From Sphingomonas glacialis (GTDB taxonomy: Bacteria > Pseudomonadota > Alphaproteobacteria > Sphingomonadales > Sphingomonadaceae): 64,000 nucleotides of DNA. Positions within the stretch are counted from its first letter, which is position 1; every line of letters begins with the position of its first letter. Location of the stretch: NCBI RefSeq assembly GCF_014653575.1, contig NZ_BNAQ01000001.1, positions 1,302,001 through 1,366,000 on the forward strand, written 5' to 3'. Both the position numbers and the translations under genes were made by a program. The notes below the pieces were generated by a model. That model was not told where the DNA came from and did not search any database. It saw only the letters and a list, made by a program, of their open reading frames with translations. Below are positions 54,472 through 63,999 of the stretch, in pieces.

Positions 54472-54495
54472 CGCCGGGACGGCGATCCGCTTGGG

Positions 54496-54602
54496 CGCTC
54501 CCCAGCGAAGGCCGGGGCCCAGGAGCGGAACGACGGAGGCGCGCGGCCTCGCGAGATGATCGTGGCCTTCCCGACTGGGCCCCGGCCTTCGCCGGGGAGC
54601 CC
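54496..54602. repeat. Palindromic repeat GGCTCCCC..GGCCGGGGCCCA between convergent genes
   Basis: Arms CTCCCCAGCGAAGGCCGGGG and CCCCGGCCTTCGCCGGGGAG are near-perfect inverted copies about 60 bp apart. Position between the NadR-type kinase and the peroxiredoxin gene suggests transcript ends. Confidence 0.8.
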
Positions 54603-54628
54603 ATTTCAATGCTGCGAGGGTAGCCGGA

Positions 54629-55171
54629 TCAGCCCTTCTTGGCTTTCAGCGCCTTCACCGCGGCGAGCGTGCCGGTGATGTGCCCGGCCGGCGCCATGTC
54701 GGACAGGACATAGGCGATCTTGCCGTTCTTGCCGATCACGTACGAGGTGCGGTTGGTCCAGCCGGCCTTTTGCGGCAGCGCGACGTCATAGCCCGAGATC
54801 GTCGCCGGGGTCGCGAGACCGACCGGGAACTTGTCGCGGCATTCGACCGACGAGAATTCCTTGATCCGCTCGGCATTGCCCGCGGTCAGGCCGATCAGCG
54901 TCGCGCCCTGCTTGGTGAAGTCGTCGGCAGCTTCGGCGAAGGCGTGCGCCTCGGCAGTGCAGCCCGAGGTGAAGGCGGCGGGGAAGAAGTACAGCACGAC
55001 CGGCCCCTTCTTGAGCGCTGCCGCCAGCGAGAACGGATGCGTCTTGCCGGCAAGCGCCGCCTCGGTCGAGAAGTTAGGCGCGGCATCGCCAACCTTGAGC
55101 GCAGCGCAGGCGGGCGCGGCGGCGAGGAGGGCGGCAGTGGCAGCGGCGATAAGCGGAACAGCGAACTTCAT
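54629..55171 (-). CDS. Exported peroxiredoxin (AhpC/TSA, Bcp-like)
   Basis: 180 residues. Seen: signal peptide MKFAVPLIAAATAALL... cleaved near CAA, then a thioredoxin-fold peroxiredoxin with VGDAAPNFSTEAAL, PAAFTSGCTAEAHAF (peroxidatic Cys near residue 71), IGLTAGNAERIKEFSS and a second Cys (VECRDKFP) that could resolve. Predicted to reduce peroxides in the periplasm. The reductant is unknown; no thioredoxin-like gene is adjacent. Confidence 0.88.
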   Translation of the reverse strand: MKFAVPLIAAATAALLAAAPACAALKVGDAAPNFSTEAALAGKTHPFSLAAALKKGPVVLYFFPAAFTSGCTAEAHAFAEAADDFTKQGATLIGLTAGNAERIKEFSSVECRDKFPVGLATPATISGYDVALPQKAGWTNRTSYVIGKNGKIAYVLSDMAPAGHITGTLAAVKALKAKKG

Positions 55172-55479
55172 GGCATCGTCTCCTGGATAGCGCCGCATCC
55201 TACCGCGCCGGCTGGCGGTCCGCCAGCACGATCGGCACATCTGCGCCCCCCCCCCAACCGTCACCCCGGCCTTGTGCCGGGGTCTACCGGGATGCCCAAC
55301 GTGCCAGCGCAGAACGCGCGGCACGGTGGCCCCCGGCACCAGGCCGGGGCGACGAAGAAAAGCTCGCCCCCAAACCGTTCGGGCTGAGCCTGTCGAAGCA
55401 CCCCTCGCCCAACGCGCCGCTCGCGTTTGCAGGGCAGCCCTTCGACACGCTCAGGGCGACCAGGGAGAGTAGCGTCGCC
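55172..55479. other. Intergenic region packed with two repeat families
   Basis: 308 bp between the peroxiredoxin start and the CsgG-like stop. It holds a GTCACCCCGG-type palindrome (55258-55354) and a second palindrome with arms CTGAGCCTGTCGAAG (55390-55404) and CTTCGACACGCTCAG (about 55440-55454). No gene seen. Confidence 0.65.
55258..55354. repeat. GTCACCCCGG-type palindromic repeat, copy 3
   Basis: Arms CGTCACCCCGGCCTTGTGCC and CCCCGGCACCAGGCCGGGGC with centre CTACCGGGATGCCCAACGTG. Same family as the copies at 25906, 31135 and 58545. Confidence 0.82.
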
Positions 55480-56448
55480 CTACCGCGACGGCGCGAGCTT
55501 GGAGTTGAGCACCCACCCAACATTGTCGTTCTCGTCGGCGACCTCCCACCACATGCCGTCCTTGTTGCCGGTCGGGTAAACGATCGCGCCCGGCGGCAGC
55601 GTGCGCACCACCTTGCCCGCCGCATTCGCCGCGCTGCGCAGCGCGACCGGGCCTTGCGTCGTGAAGGTCTTGGCGGGCGCGGCCTCTGCCGTCCCGGTGT
55701 CGCCGGGGCTGGTATAGCCGAGCCCCGTGACGAGCTTCGCATACGCCTGGATGAAGGCGAGCGTCACGATCCGCCCGATATCGGTATTGTCATACCCCCC
55801 GCCGACCACGCCGCCGCCGGCAAAACCGCCGAACACCCCGCCGCCGCCGCCGAAGCTCAGGCTGTTCTTGGCGGCATAGCCATCCTCGGTCGCGAGCGTC
55901 TCGGTCGTGCGGACGTTGGTGATCGACAGCACGACATTGGCTTCCATCTTGCGGCTGCGTAAGCCTCCGACAAGCCCACCGAACGGCCCGCCGATCAGCC
56001 CGCCGACGCCCGCCGCGACGCCGCTGCCGCTCGCGTTGCTGTTGGCGCCCTGCACTTCGGCCTGGAGCACGTAATCGGCCGCCTTGATCTGCCCCTGCCC
56101 GACATTGGCGCCGCGCTGGAGCCCGAGATCGCCACCGATGTCGCGCTCGCGCTGCGCCGCTTGCAGCCCGCTGCCGCGATCGACGATGTTGAAGCAGCCC
56201 GAACGCTGCACGAGCACCTTGAGCAGCTTCTGCGGAGGGGCAAGGCTGTACTGCGTCCAGCCGCGCGGATCGTCGCCATCGACGATCGAGATCGTGCCGT
56301 GCTTGCGCGCGCAGCGCGGCACGTCGTTCATCGTCGCCTCCTGCAGCTTCTGCGTGCCCGACGGCTTGGCCATCCGCTGCGCCCCCGCCTGCATCGGTAC
56401 GCCGCTCAACACCGCCACGATCGCCATTCCGGCCGTCAGTTTCGCCAT
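55480..56448 (-). CDS. CsgG/HfaB-family secretion-pore-like protein with C-terminal SH3 domain
   Basis: 322 residues. Seen: signal peptide (cleaved near AGAQ, no lipobox cysteine), a CsgG-type domain with [31 protein letters not shown], a Gly-rich segment, [20 protein letters not shown] and [14 protein letters not shown], then a bacterial SH3 domain ([40 protein letters not shown]). CsgG forms the curli export channel and HfaB anchors holdfast; both are lipoproteins, unlike this one. No curli or holdfast gene is near. Confidence 0.82.
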   Translation of the reverse strand: MAKLTAGMAIVAVLSGVPMQAGAQRMAKPSGTQKLQEATMNDVPRCARKHGTISIVDGDDPRGWTQYSLAPPQKLLKVLVQRSGCFNIVDRGSGLQAAQRERDIGGDLGLQRGANVGQGQIKAADYVLQAEVQGANSNASGSGVAAGVGGLIGGPFGGLVGGLRSRKMEANVVLSITNVRTTETLATEDGYAAKNSLSFGGGGGVFGGFAGGGVVGGGYDNTDIGRIVTLAFIQAYAKLVTGLGYTSPGDTGTAEAAPAKTFTTQGPVALRSAANAAGKVVRTLPPGAIVYPTGNKDGMWWEVADENDNVGWVLNSKLAPSR

Positions 56449-56601
56449 GCCACCCCCGCTGAGAATCGTTACGCCTCCAATATCGAAAAGAGACCCGACG
56501 GCATAGGCGTATTGCGCCCTCGCGCGACGGGCTTTGTGCCCGGCCGCATGCGATGCTATGGGCCGCCTTTCCCTTTCCGCAGCACTCATCCGGGCGAATT
56601 C

Positions 56602-58407
56602 GTGACCCCTCTCCACACCATCCGCAATTTCTCGATCATCGCGCATATCGATCATGGCAAGTCGACGCTCGCCGACCGCCTGATCCAGGCGACGGGCGGC
56701 CTGACCGACCGCGAAATGTCCGAGCAAGTCCTTGATAACATGGACATCGAGAAAGAACGCGGGATCACCATCAAGGCGCAGACGGTGCGGCTTCGCTACA
56801 CCGCGAAGGACGGCGTCGACTATACGCTCAACCTGATGGACACGCCGGGGCATGTCGACTTCGCCTATGAAGTCAGCCGCTCGCTCGCCGCATGCGAAGG
56901 CGCGCTGCTCGTCGTCGATGCCGCGCAGGGTGTCGAAGCGCAGACGCTCGCCAACGTCTATCAGTCGATCGAGCACGATCACGAGATCATCCCGGTCATC
57001 AACAAGATCGATCTCCCCGCCGCCGACGTCGACAAGGTCAAGGCCGAGATCGAGGAAGTGATCGGCCTCGACGCGAGCCAGGCCGTGCTCACCAGCGCCA
57101 AGGCCGGGATCGGCATCGCCGAAGTGCTCGAGGCGATCGTCACGCGCATCCCGCCGCCCAAGGGCGATGCCGATGCGCCGCTCAAGGCGATGCTCGTCGA
57201 CAGCTGGTACGACCCGTATCTCGGCGTCGTCATCCTCGTGCGCGTGGTCGCGGGCGTCCTCAAGAAGGGCCAGCAGATCAAGTTCATGCAGGCCGGCACG
57301 CTCCATCTGGTCGACCGCGTCGGCTGCTTCCGCCCCAAGATCGAACAGCTCACCGATCTCGGTCCGGGCGAAATCGGCTTCATTACAGCCCAGATCAAGG
57401 AAGTCGCGCAGACCCGCGTCGGCGACACGATCACCGACGCCAAGCGCCCTGCCCTGGAAGCACTGCCGGGCTTCAAGGAAGTCCAGCCGGTGGTCTTCTG
57501 CGGCCTGTTCCCGGTCGACGCCGCCGATTTCGAGAAACTGCGCGAGAGCATCAGCAAGCTGCGGCTCAACGACGCGAGCTTCTCGTTCGAGATGGAAACC
57601 AGCGCGGCGCTCGGCTTCGGCTTCCGCTGCGGCTTCCTGGGGCTGCTCCACCTCGAAATCATCCAGGAGCGCCTGACGCGCGAATACGATCTCGACCTCA
57701 TCACCACCGCGCCGTCGGTGGTCTATGACATCGAGCTGACGCACAATGGCGGGACGATCGAGCTCCACAACCCCGCCGACATGCCCGATCCCAACAAGAT
57801 CCTGAGCATTTCCGAGCCGTGGATCCAGGCGGTGATCTACGTCCCCGACGAATATCTCGGCAGCGTGCTGAAACTCTGCCAGGACCGCCGCGGGATCCAG
57901 AAGGACCTCACCTATGTCTCCGGCCGCGCGCAGGCGACCTACGAGCTGCCGCTCAACGAAGTCGTGTTCGATTTCTACGACCGGCTGAAGTCGCTGTCGA
58001 AGGGCTATGCCAGCTTCGACTACACGCAGATCGGCAAGCGCGAGGGCGACCTCGTCAAGATGAGCATCCTCGTCAACGAGGAGCCGGTCGACGCGCTGTC
58101 GATGATCGTCCACCGCGGCACCGCTGAGGTGCGCGGGCGCGGCATGGTCGAGCGCCTCAAGGACCTCATCCCGCGGCACCTGTTCAAGATCCCGATTCAG
58201 GCGGCGATCGGCGGCAAGGTGATCGCGCGCGAGACGATCAGCGCGATGCGCAAGGACGTGACCGCGAAATGCTATGGCGGCGATGCCAGCCGCAAGCGCA
58301 AGCTGCTCGACAAGCAGAAGAAGGGCAAGCTCAAGATGCGCGAGTACGGGAGCGTGAGCATCCCGCAGGAGGCATTTATTGCGGCGTTGAGGATGGGGGA
58401 AGAGTGA
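56602..58407 (+). CDS. lepA: Elongation factor 4 (LepA)
   Basis: 601 residues, family length. Seen: GTPase motifs [24 protein letters not shown] and NKIDLPAAD, the effector region [13 protein letters not shown], and a LepA-specific C-terminus ending [19 protein letters not shown]. LepA acts on ribosomes in initiation or back-translocation. The GTG at 56602 is the start that begins the conserved N-terminus. Divergent from the CsgG-like gene. A diverged copy of the three-hairpin element follows the stop directly. Confidence 0.96.
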   Translation: MTPLHTIRNFSIIAHIDHGKSTLADRLIQATGGLTDREMSEQVLDNMDIEKERGITIKAQTVRLRYTAKDGVDYTLNLMDTPGHVDFAYEVSRSLAACEGALLVVDAAQGVEAQTLANVYQSIEHDHEIIPVINKIDLPAADVDKVKAEIEEVIGLDASQAVLTSAKAGIGIAEVLEAIVTRIPPPKGDADAPLKAMLVDSWYDPYLGVVILVRVVAGVLKKGQQIKFMQAGTLHLVDRVGCFRPKIEQLTDLGPGEIGFITAQIKEVAQTRVGDTITDAKRPALEALPGFKEVQPVVFCGLFPVDAADFEKLRESISKLRLNDASFSFEMETSAALGFGFRCGFLGLLHLEIIQERLTREYDLDLITTAPSVVYDIELTHNGGTIELHNPADMPDPNKILSISEPWIQAVIYVPDEYLGSVLKLCQDRRGIQKDLTYVSGRAQATYELPLNEVVFDFYDRLKSLSKGYASFDYTQIGKREGDLVKMSILVNEEPVDALSMIVHRGTAEVRGRGMVERLKDLIPRHLFKIPIQAAIGGKVIARETISAMRKDVTAKCYGGDASRKRKLLDKQKKGKLKMREYGSVSIPQEAFIAALRMGEE

Positions 58408-58409
58408 GG

Positions 58410-58518
58410 CCCGAGCCTAACGAAAGGATTGCGCAGCAATCGGGTCGTTAGACGAGGATCAGCCGAACTCCGGCCGGCGGCGCCAAAGCGTCGTCCGACG
58501 ACGCGGCTTTGCCGCGGC
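58410..58518 (+). repeat. Three-hairpin repeated element, copy D (after lepA), diverged
   Basis: Outer stem CTAACGA/TCGTTAG around hairpin 1 GATTGC/GCAATC, block CCGGCCGGCG (58470-58479), block CGTCCGACG (58492-58500), hairpin 3 CGCGGC/GCCGCG. Hairpin 2 is poorly formed. Starts three bases after the lepA stop. Confidence 0.65.
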
Positions 58519-58544
58519 GCGCTCCACACCCCGCCGCCCTCCAA

Positions 58545-58641
58545 GCGTCACCCCGGGCCCGTCCCGGGGTCCACCGGGATGCGCACGCTGCCAGCGAGGC
58601 GCGCGCGGCACGGTGGACCCCGGGACAAGGCCGGGGTGACG
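58545..58641. repeat. GTCACCCCGG-type palindromic repeat, copy 4
   Basis: Arms CGTCACCCCGGGCCCGTCCC and CCCCGGGACAAGGCCGGGGT with centre CCACCGGGATGCGCACGCTG. Lies between the convergent lepA and HTH-protein genes. Confidence 0.83.
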
Positions 58642-58661
58642 AGGGAGGAGCGAGCCCCCCC

Positions 58662-59744
58662 TCACCCACCCGTCCGCCGCCGCCTCGGCCGCTTGACCGC
58701 CGCCACCCCATCCTCAAGCGCGCCCGCGCCCACGCCCGCCCCCGGCTCCCCCGCCACCGCATCGACGATCGCCCGCGACGGCGCGAGCCCATCGGCCAGC
58801 TCGGAAACCCACGGCGGCAGATCCCCGCCATGCTCGCTCCAGTGCGGCTCGAACGGATCGATCCCCTCGACGAGCTCGTCCTCCTCGCACTCGGCCGACG
58901 GCAACAGCGTCCCGCGATACTCCGCCGCATCCTGCGCCAGACGCACGAACGCCACATCGGGGTCGTCCTCGGCAGCCTCGGCCGCCGCCTCGCCGCCCTG
59001 CGCCTGCGCCGCGACCGCCGCACGCCGCCGCGCGGCAAGGCACTCGAGCGCCGCCATCACCGCGTCGTGCGCCTGCGCATCGAGCGTGACCCCGGCAAAC
59101 CCCTCGAGCGACGCCGCCAGCGCATCGCCGCGCGCCGCCACCGCCGCGAGATCGGGCGTGCCCGCGACAGTGGTGCGCATCGTCGTGGTCGTCGCCTCGG
59201 CGACCGCACCCGCTTCCGCGCCCCCACCGACACTGGCGCCAGCGGTCGCACCAGCGCTCGCCCCAGCCCCACCACCACCGCCCGCGCTCGCGCCCGCCGT
59301 CGCGCGCGTGCTGACATAGTTGATCGTCGTGCGGCGCCCCTCGGCATCCTGGCCATAGTGGCGCAGGCAGAACATCAGCAGCGCATCGTTACGCTTGCGG
59401 CGGTAGCCGATCACCTTGCCGGCGGCGATGACGGGAACGAGCTCGCCCTCGATCGCGCGCTCGAACGCGATGTCCTTCAGCCGCTGCACGCCATAGTCGA
59501 GCGCCGCATCCCAGGCGCGGCGGAACTCCTCGGCGCCGGGCGCGCGGCGCAGCGTATAGGCGTTGGCCTGCGCCATGTTGCACATCGCCGCGGCGCGGGA
59601 GACGCTGCCGGTATCGGCGAGCGCCTCGATGAACGCCTTCTGCCGCTCGGGCGTCCAGCCGTCATGGCGATATTTGCGGGGGACGGGGGTGAACTCGGGA
59701 AGAGCCGGTCGCGCCTCGCGCGCGACGGGGGTGCGGTTCTGCAT
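58662..59744 (-). CDS. HTH-containing protein of unknown function with low-complexity middle
   Basis: 360 residues. Seen: an N-terminal helix-turn-helix-like region (TPERQKAFIEALADTGSVSR, AAAMCNMAQANAYTLRR) reminiscent of phage terminase small subunits or transposase HTHs, then RAWDAALDYGVQRLKDIAFE, LMFCLRHYGQDAEGRR, a Gly/Ala/Ser/Thr tract of about 50 residues, an acidic helical region and a basic tail KRPRRRRTGG. ATG 59744 starts before the HTH. No phage genes surround it. Function unknown; DNA binding is inference. Confidence 0.75.
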   Translation of the reverse strand: MQNRTPVAREARPALPEFTPVPRKYRHDGWTPERQKAFIEALADTGSVSRAAAMCNMAQANAYTLRRAPGAEEFRRAWDAALDYGVQRLKDIAFERAIEGELVPVIAAGKVIGYRRKRNDALLMFCLRHYGQDAEGRRTTINYVSTRATAGASAGGGGGAGASAGATAGASVGGGAEAGAVAEATTTTMRTTVAGTPDLAAVAARGDALAASLEGFAGVTLDAQAHDAVMAALECLAARRRAAVAAQAQGGEAAAEAAEDDPDVAFVRLAQDAAEYRGTLLPSAECEEDELVEGIDPFEPHWSEHGGDLPPWVSELADGLAPSRAIVDAVAGEPGAGVGAGALEDGVAAVKRPRRRRTGG

Positions 59745-60022
59745 GACAGTGCCTCCGATTGCGGTTGGTGCGCGGAGGGTAGGCAGATTCGGGGCGTGTA
59801 GGACAGCGTTTTGTTTGTGTTTTGTTCTTGTGAAACCTCTTAGGTGCGGCGACGAGATAGCCCACTGGCGACAGTTTCGTTCAATTCCGCAGTAGAGCAC
59901 TCATTTCCAAACTCGCTTAATCTAACAATAGGCGAAGGCTTTTGGCGAGCCAAACCGTCGCAGCCCTTGAAGCCAAATTCTTGCAGCATCTCAGAAAAGG
60001 CTATAATAATGTATAATCCTAA
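59745..60022. other. Compositional boundary region, no gene seen
   Basis: GC-rich chromosome changes to AT-rich DNA near 59805. Two TATAAT hexamers (60002-60007, 60012-60017) on the plus strand are probably by-products of base composition. No repeats typical of an insertion end were found. Confidence 0.5.
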
Positions 60023-60895
60023 TTAAGATCCAACATTGGCCAAATGATGCTCGAGAGAGTCTAGTAATTTAAGGGCAATTTTATTGAATCCCTCTCCTAA
60101 ATTTACTTGTACCCCGCTTGCAATAGACTCCTGGAAAAATCTCTTAATTTGCGCCTTAGTAGGATCAGACTTTATATTTAAGTGACTAGAAATTGCGTGC
60201 TTAGCATTCGCGTCCAATATATCTTCAATCACTTTCAAATCCTGATCCATATCCGTGAGAGTAATAATCGAATTTTCCGAGAGTCCAAATTCTTCGATGT
60301 AGCGCCTTCTTTCAAAAACTCCCTGCTTATCGCCATCGACTACGAAAAGCATTTCCAAACCCCAACCTAGGTGCAAAGCGACCAAAGCACCTAATGTTCC
60401 TGCGCCTAACCCAGGCATCAGGGGAGAAGTCTCTTTTCCAAGATAGACTGCAGCATAGCGAAGGACATAATAATCCGACCTACTCTCTAAAATTATAGAA
60501 CGCCGTTGTATGTCAAATCTAGATGGAATCACCTCCAGACGATCTAATACAGGCTGAAAGTAATTAGTTTGCGTAGGGTGCGCATGTACAAATGACCTAT
60601 ATGTCGCAACCTTTACATCGAGCGACTCGTCATCGAGTGATATATCATCCATCATTGACTGAAGTGGAGCATCAGCCCTATTAGTTACGATAAATGTCTG
60701 CTCAAGCCACTTTGGCTCTATCATGTAATGACTATGTGTCGTGTAGGCAAGCGTATGCTCACCTTTGGCGACTTCTGGAAAGCAGTCGATGAGGCGCTGT
60801 TGAGCGGCAGCATGGAGATTAGAGGCTGGTTCATCAAATAGAAATAGCAAGGGCCGCGTTGACGCTCGTGCCACTCTAAATTGGGTTAACAACAT
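60023..60895 (-). CDS. OLD-family nuclease, C-terminal part (ATPase Walker B and TOPRIM), displaced by frameshift
   Basis: 290 residues if started at ATG 60895, but this is the downstream half of one protein. Seen: Walker B LLFLFDEPASNLH (residues 17-27), H-loop YTTHSHYMIE (51-60), then a TOPRIM domain with acidic residue in RRSIILESRSDYY (E137) and metal-binding DGD in LFVVDGDKQG (187-189). No ribosome site precedes the ATG, and the sequence joins smoothly to the upstream reading frame if one T of a seven-T run is removed. AT-rich, unlike its neighbours. Class 1 OLD nucleases defend against phage. Confidence 0.82.
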   Translation of the reverse strand: MLLTQFRVARASTRPLLFLFDEPASNLHAAAQQRLIDCFPEVAKGEHTLAYTTHSHYMIEPKWLEQTFIVTNRADAPLQSMMDDISLDDESLDVKVATYRSFVHAHPTQTNYFQPVLDRLEVIPSRFDIQRRSIILESRSDYYVLRYAAVYLGKETSPLMPGLGAGTLGALVALHLGWGLEMLFVVDGDKQGVFERRRYIEEFGLSENSIITLTDMDQDLKVIEDILDANAKHAISSHLNIKSDPTKAQIKRFFQESIASGVQVNLGEGFNKIALKLLDSLEHHLANVGS

Positions 60896-61922
60896 AAATG
60901 CAAAAAAACCAACGAAATCCTAAAGATCTATCATTAACATTAAACCGCCGGGTTCCATCTTTTATCTGAAATGCGATCTCAACATCATGTTTGTTTGTTT
61001 TACTTTTATTTCCGGCCTTATCAGTAACTTCACCTTCCACGATATTAAAGGATATTACCACCTCTTTTCCTCGAGCATCTTCTCCGAAGATCTTATTCCA
61101 CCGCCCAAAAACAAGTTTAGTTACAGCAGCACTAGCCCGATCCATCACCTGCTGAATTTTAGCTTTGTCATCAACACCCAGCCAAGCTGATAGAAAATCA
61201 GTCCAAGGTAAAGCAAGGCTATCGTCACGGACTCGCCTCACAATATCCTTTTCTATCGTCTGACCTCTACCATCAGCGTCAAGTATGTCTTGAAATACAC
61301 GGCGGTAAAATCTATCTATTTTCCCCCCGCGATTTGTTAGAAAGAACTTCTTTGGAAAATCAAAAACAAACGTAGGAAAATATGCAATATCCGGCGATAG
61401 ATTATATAACGCATTTCGTATTTTTGTCTTTTCGTCTGCATTTGCAGACCGCCACTTCTTTTGATTTACTGTTTTTACGTTTGGCGTGTCGATTAAGTTC
61501 AGGAAGTTATTTTGAAAATCGCCGCCAGAAAAGCGCTGTCGGCGGCTAAAAGTCAGGTTATCTACCATACTGCTTTCGTCTATGGTAATCCCATGCAAAA
61601 GCTTGAGAGTGCTTCCGGCAGATTTTATATCAGCCGGGCTAACTGAGACCTCGGCGGTTACCGTAACATCACCAGTAAATTCCGAAAGAAGATGTCGTGG
61701 GACGCGTTCCGTGAACGGAATGCTTGTTTCGTCATCACCTCCGACGAGCTCACTTGTGGCCACGTCTGGTGAGAATGTATGAATAGCTTCTAAGACTGTC
61801 GTTTTGCCACTCTCGTTGAGTCCTACAAACGCAAAAACGCTAGCTCCGCCTACCGTTTTTAGGCTGACAGTCGTATCTTTAATGCCCTTAAAATTCTGGA
61901 TTCTGAAAGACTCGTACCGCAC
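60876..61922 (-). CDS. OLD-family nuclease, N-terminal ATPase part, ends early at a frameshift
   Basis: 348 residues from GTG 61922, preceded by GGGGGTG. Seen: FRIQNFKGIKDTTVSL, Walker A FVGLNESGKTTVLEAI (residues 32-47), a central dimerisation-like region, and the ABC signature area NDRSLGFRWFF at the end. The last eight residues (CIYVVNPI) are out of frame; the true continuation AFMLLTQFRVARAS is in the next frame, after a run of seven T (60908-60902). With six T the gene would encode one protein of about 630 residues (61922 to 60023). Possible promoter: TTGACA at 61980-61975. Confidence 0.82.
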   Translation of the reverse strand: MRYESFRIQNFKGIKDTTVSLKTVGGASVFAFVGLNESGKTTVLEAIHTFSPDVATSELVGGDDETSIPFTERVPRHLLSEFTGDVTVTAEVSVSPADIKSAGSTLKLLHGITIDESSMVDNLTFSRRQRFSGGDFQNNFLNLIDTPNVKTVNQKKWRSANADEKTKIRNALYNLSPDIAYFPTFVFDFPKKFFLTNRGGKIDRFYRRVFQDILDADGRGQTIEKDIVRRVRDDSLALPWTDFLSAWLGVDDKAKIQQVMDRASAAVTKLVFGRWNKIFGEDARGKEVVISFNIVEGEVTDKAGNKSKTNKHDVEIAFQIKDGTRRFNVNDRSLGFRWFFCIYVVNPI

Positions 61923-61951
61923 ATTACACCCCCGAATATCAATTGAGGGGA

Positions 61952-61980
61952 GATGACCGCGTCGTATGCCTCTGTGTCAA
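61952..61980 (-). promoter_or_regulatory. Weak candidate promoter of the OLD-family gene
   Basis: Minus strand TTGACA (61980-61975), 17-base spacer, GTCATC (61957-61952). The -35 is consensus, the -10 poor. It lies 30 bases before the GTG start. Confidence 0.3.
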
Positions 61981-62098
61981 GTATCGCGGTGCCCTCGCAG
62001 CTAACGTCTGATCATTTAGCCTTGACCGTCCCGATCTTTGACATGCGACTATGCGCAACTCGATCACCGTCACACTACTCGTGACGTTGATTGATATC

Positions 62099-62129
62099 AA
62101 AAAAAGGCCGGACGCTTTCGCGCCCGGCC
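62099..62129 (-). terminator. Intrinsic terminator of typA
   Basis: Minus strand GGCCGGGCGC / GCGTCCGGCC stem with a GAAA loop, followed by seven T residues. Confidence 0.93.
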
Positions 62130-62157
62130 TCCTTAAACCCAACCTACAAACCCAGCC

Positions 62158-63999
62158 TCAGCTAAGCTTCGCCCGGCTCGCCCGCTTGCGCTCGTTCGCA
62201 TCGAGGAAGCGCTTGCGCAGTCGGATCGACTTCGGCGTCACTTCGACCATCTCGTCGTCGTCGATGTACGCGATCGCCTGCTCGAGCGTCGCGCGCTTCG
62301 GAGGCGACAGGCGGACCTGGTCGTCCTTGCCGCCGCTGGCGCGGAAGTTGGTCAGTGCCTTGGTCTTCATCGGGTTGACTTCGAGGTCGTCGGGCTTGGC
62401 GTTCTCGCCGACGATCATGCCCTCGTACAGCGCCTCGCCGTGGCCGACGAACAGGATACCGCGCTCTTCGAGCGGACCCAGCGCGTAGTTATTGGCTTCG
62501 CCCGACCCGTTCGAGATCAGCACGCCGTTCTTGCGGCCTTCGATGTTGCCCTTGTGCGGGCCGTACTTCTCGAACAGCCGGTTCATGATGCCGGTGCCGC
62601 GCGTGTCCGACAGGAACTCGCCGTGATAGCCGATCATGCCGCGCGAGGGGGCGGAGAAGGTGATGCGCGTCTTGCCGCCGGTCGAGGGCCGCATGTCGGT
62701 CATCTCGGCCTTGCGCAGGTTCATCTTCTCGACGACCGTGCCCGAATATTCCTCGTCGACGTCGATGATGACGGTCTCGTACGGCTCGGTCTTGTTGCCC
62801 TGCTCGTCTTCGCTGAACAGCACGCGCGGGCGGCTGATGCCGAGCTCGAAGCCTTCGCGGCGCATCGTCTCGATCAGCACGCCGAGCTGAAGCTCGCCGC
62901 GGCCGGCGACTTCGAAGCTGTCCTTGTCAGAGGCTTCGGTCACCTTGACGGCGACGTTCGACTCAGCCTCGCGGAACAGCCGCTCGCGGATCATGCGGCT
63001 CGTCACCTTGGTGCCCTCGCGGCCCGCCATCGGCGAATCGTTGACGGCAAAGCGCATCGACAGCGTGGGCGGATCGATCGGCTGGGCGTGGAGCGGCTCG
63101 GTGACCGTGATGTCGGCGATCGTGTCGGCGACGGTCGCGATCGAAAGACCGGCGAGGCTGATGATGTCACCGGCCTTGGCTTCGTCGACCGGAACGCGGT
63201 CGAGCCCGCGGAACGACATGATCTTCGACGCGCGGCCGGTCTCGACGATCTTGCCGTCGTTATCGAGCGCGTGGATCGGCTGGTTGAGCTTGACCACGCC
63301 CGAGTTGACGCGGCCGGTGAGGATGCGGCCGAGGAACGGATCGCGATCGAGCAGCGTGACGAGGAAGGTGAAGGGCACGCCGGCGACTTCGACCTTCGGT
63401 GCGGGGACGTGCTTCACGATCGTCTCGAACATCGGGATCAGCGTGCCTTCGCGCGCGTCCATGTCGGTCGAGGCATAGCCGTTGCGGCCCGAGGCATAGA
63501 GCACGGGGAAATCGAGCTGCTCGTCGTTCGCGTCCAAGGACACGAACAGGTCGAACACTTCGTCGAGCACTTCCTGGATGCGCGCGTCGTTACGATCGAC
63601 CTTGTTGACGACGACGATCGGCTTGAGGCCGAGCGCCAGCGCCTTGCCGGTGACGAACTTCGTCTGCGGCATCGCGCCTTCCGACGAATCGACCAGCAGG
63701 ACGACGCCGTCGACCATCGACAGGATGCGCTCGACTTCGCCGCCGAAATCGGCGTGACCGGGGGTGTCGACGATGTTGATGCGGATGCTCTCGGATTCGC
63801 CCGGAGGGGTCCAGTCGACCGAAGTCGGCTTGGCGAGAATCGTGATGCCGCGCTCTTTTTCGAGATCGTTCGAATCCATCGCACGCTCTTCGACGCGCTG
63901 GTTGTCGCGGAAGGTGCCGGACTGGCGGAACAGCTGGTCGACGAGGGTTGTCTTACCATGATCGACGTGTGCGATGATGGCCACATTGCGGAGGCTCAT
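62158..63999 (-). CDS. typA: GTP-binding ribosome-associated protein TypA/BipA
   Basis: 613 residues, complete up to the window edge. Seen: [51 protein letters not shown] and [11 protein letters not shown], an elongation-factor-like domain II, and the TypA C-terminus with [20 protein letters not shown] and [20 protein letters not shown]. It is a translational GTPase involved in 50S assembly and stress growth. An intrinsic terminator follows. The upstream promoter lies outside the window. Confidence 0.97.
   Translation of the reverse strand: MSLRNVAIIAHVDHGKTTLVDQLFRQSGTFRDNQRVEERAMDSNDLEKERGITILAKPTSVDWTPPGESESIRINIVDTPGHADFGGEVERILSMVDGVVLLVDSSEGAMPQTKFVTGKALALGLKPIVVVNKVDRNDARIQEVLDEVFDLFVSLDANDEQLDFPVLYASGRNGYASTDMDAREGTLIPMFETIVKHVPAPKVEVAGVPFTFLVTLLDRDPFLGRILTGRVNSGVVKLNQPIHALDNDGKIVETGRASKIMSFRGLDRVPVDEAKAGDIISLAGLSIATVADTIADITVTEPLHAQPIDPPTLSMRFAVNDSPMAGREGTKVTSRMIRERLFREAESNVAVKVTEASDKDSFEVAGRGELQLGVLIETMRREGFELGISRPRVLFSEDEQGNKTEPYETVIIDVDEEYSGTVVEKMNLRKAEMTDMRPSTGGKTRITFSAPSRGMIGYHGEFLSDTRGTGIMNRLFEKYGPHKGNIEGRKNGVLISNGSGEANNYALGPLEERGILFVGHGEALYEGMIVGENAKPDDLEVNPMKTKALTNFRASGGKDDQVRLSPPKRATLEQAIAYIDDDEMVEVTPKSIRLRKRFLDANERKRASRAKLS

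Noticed and set aside
60002..60017. Two perfect TATAAT hexamers on the plus strand pointing antisense into the OLD-family gene
   Set aside because: No good -35 at 16-18 bases (TTGCAG is 15 away); expected by chance in AT-rich DNA. An antisense RNA is possible but unsupported.
60023..61922. OLD-family gene considered as GajA of a Gabija pair
   Set aside because: No UvrD-like helicase gene (GajB) is adjacent on either side; HTH protein and typA are the neighbours.
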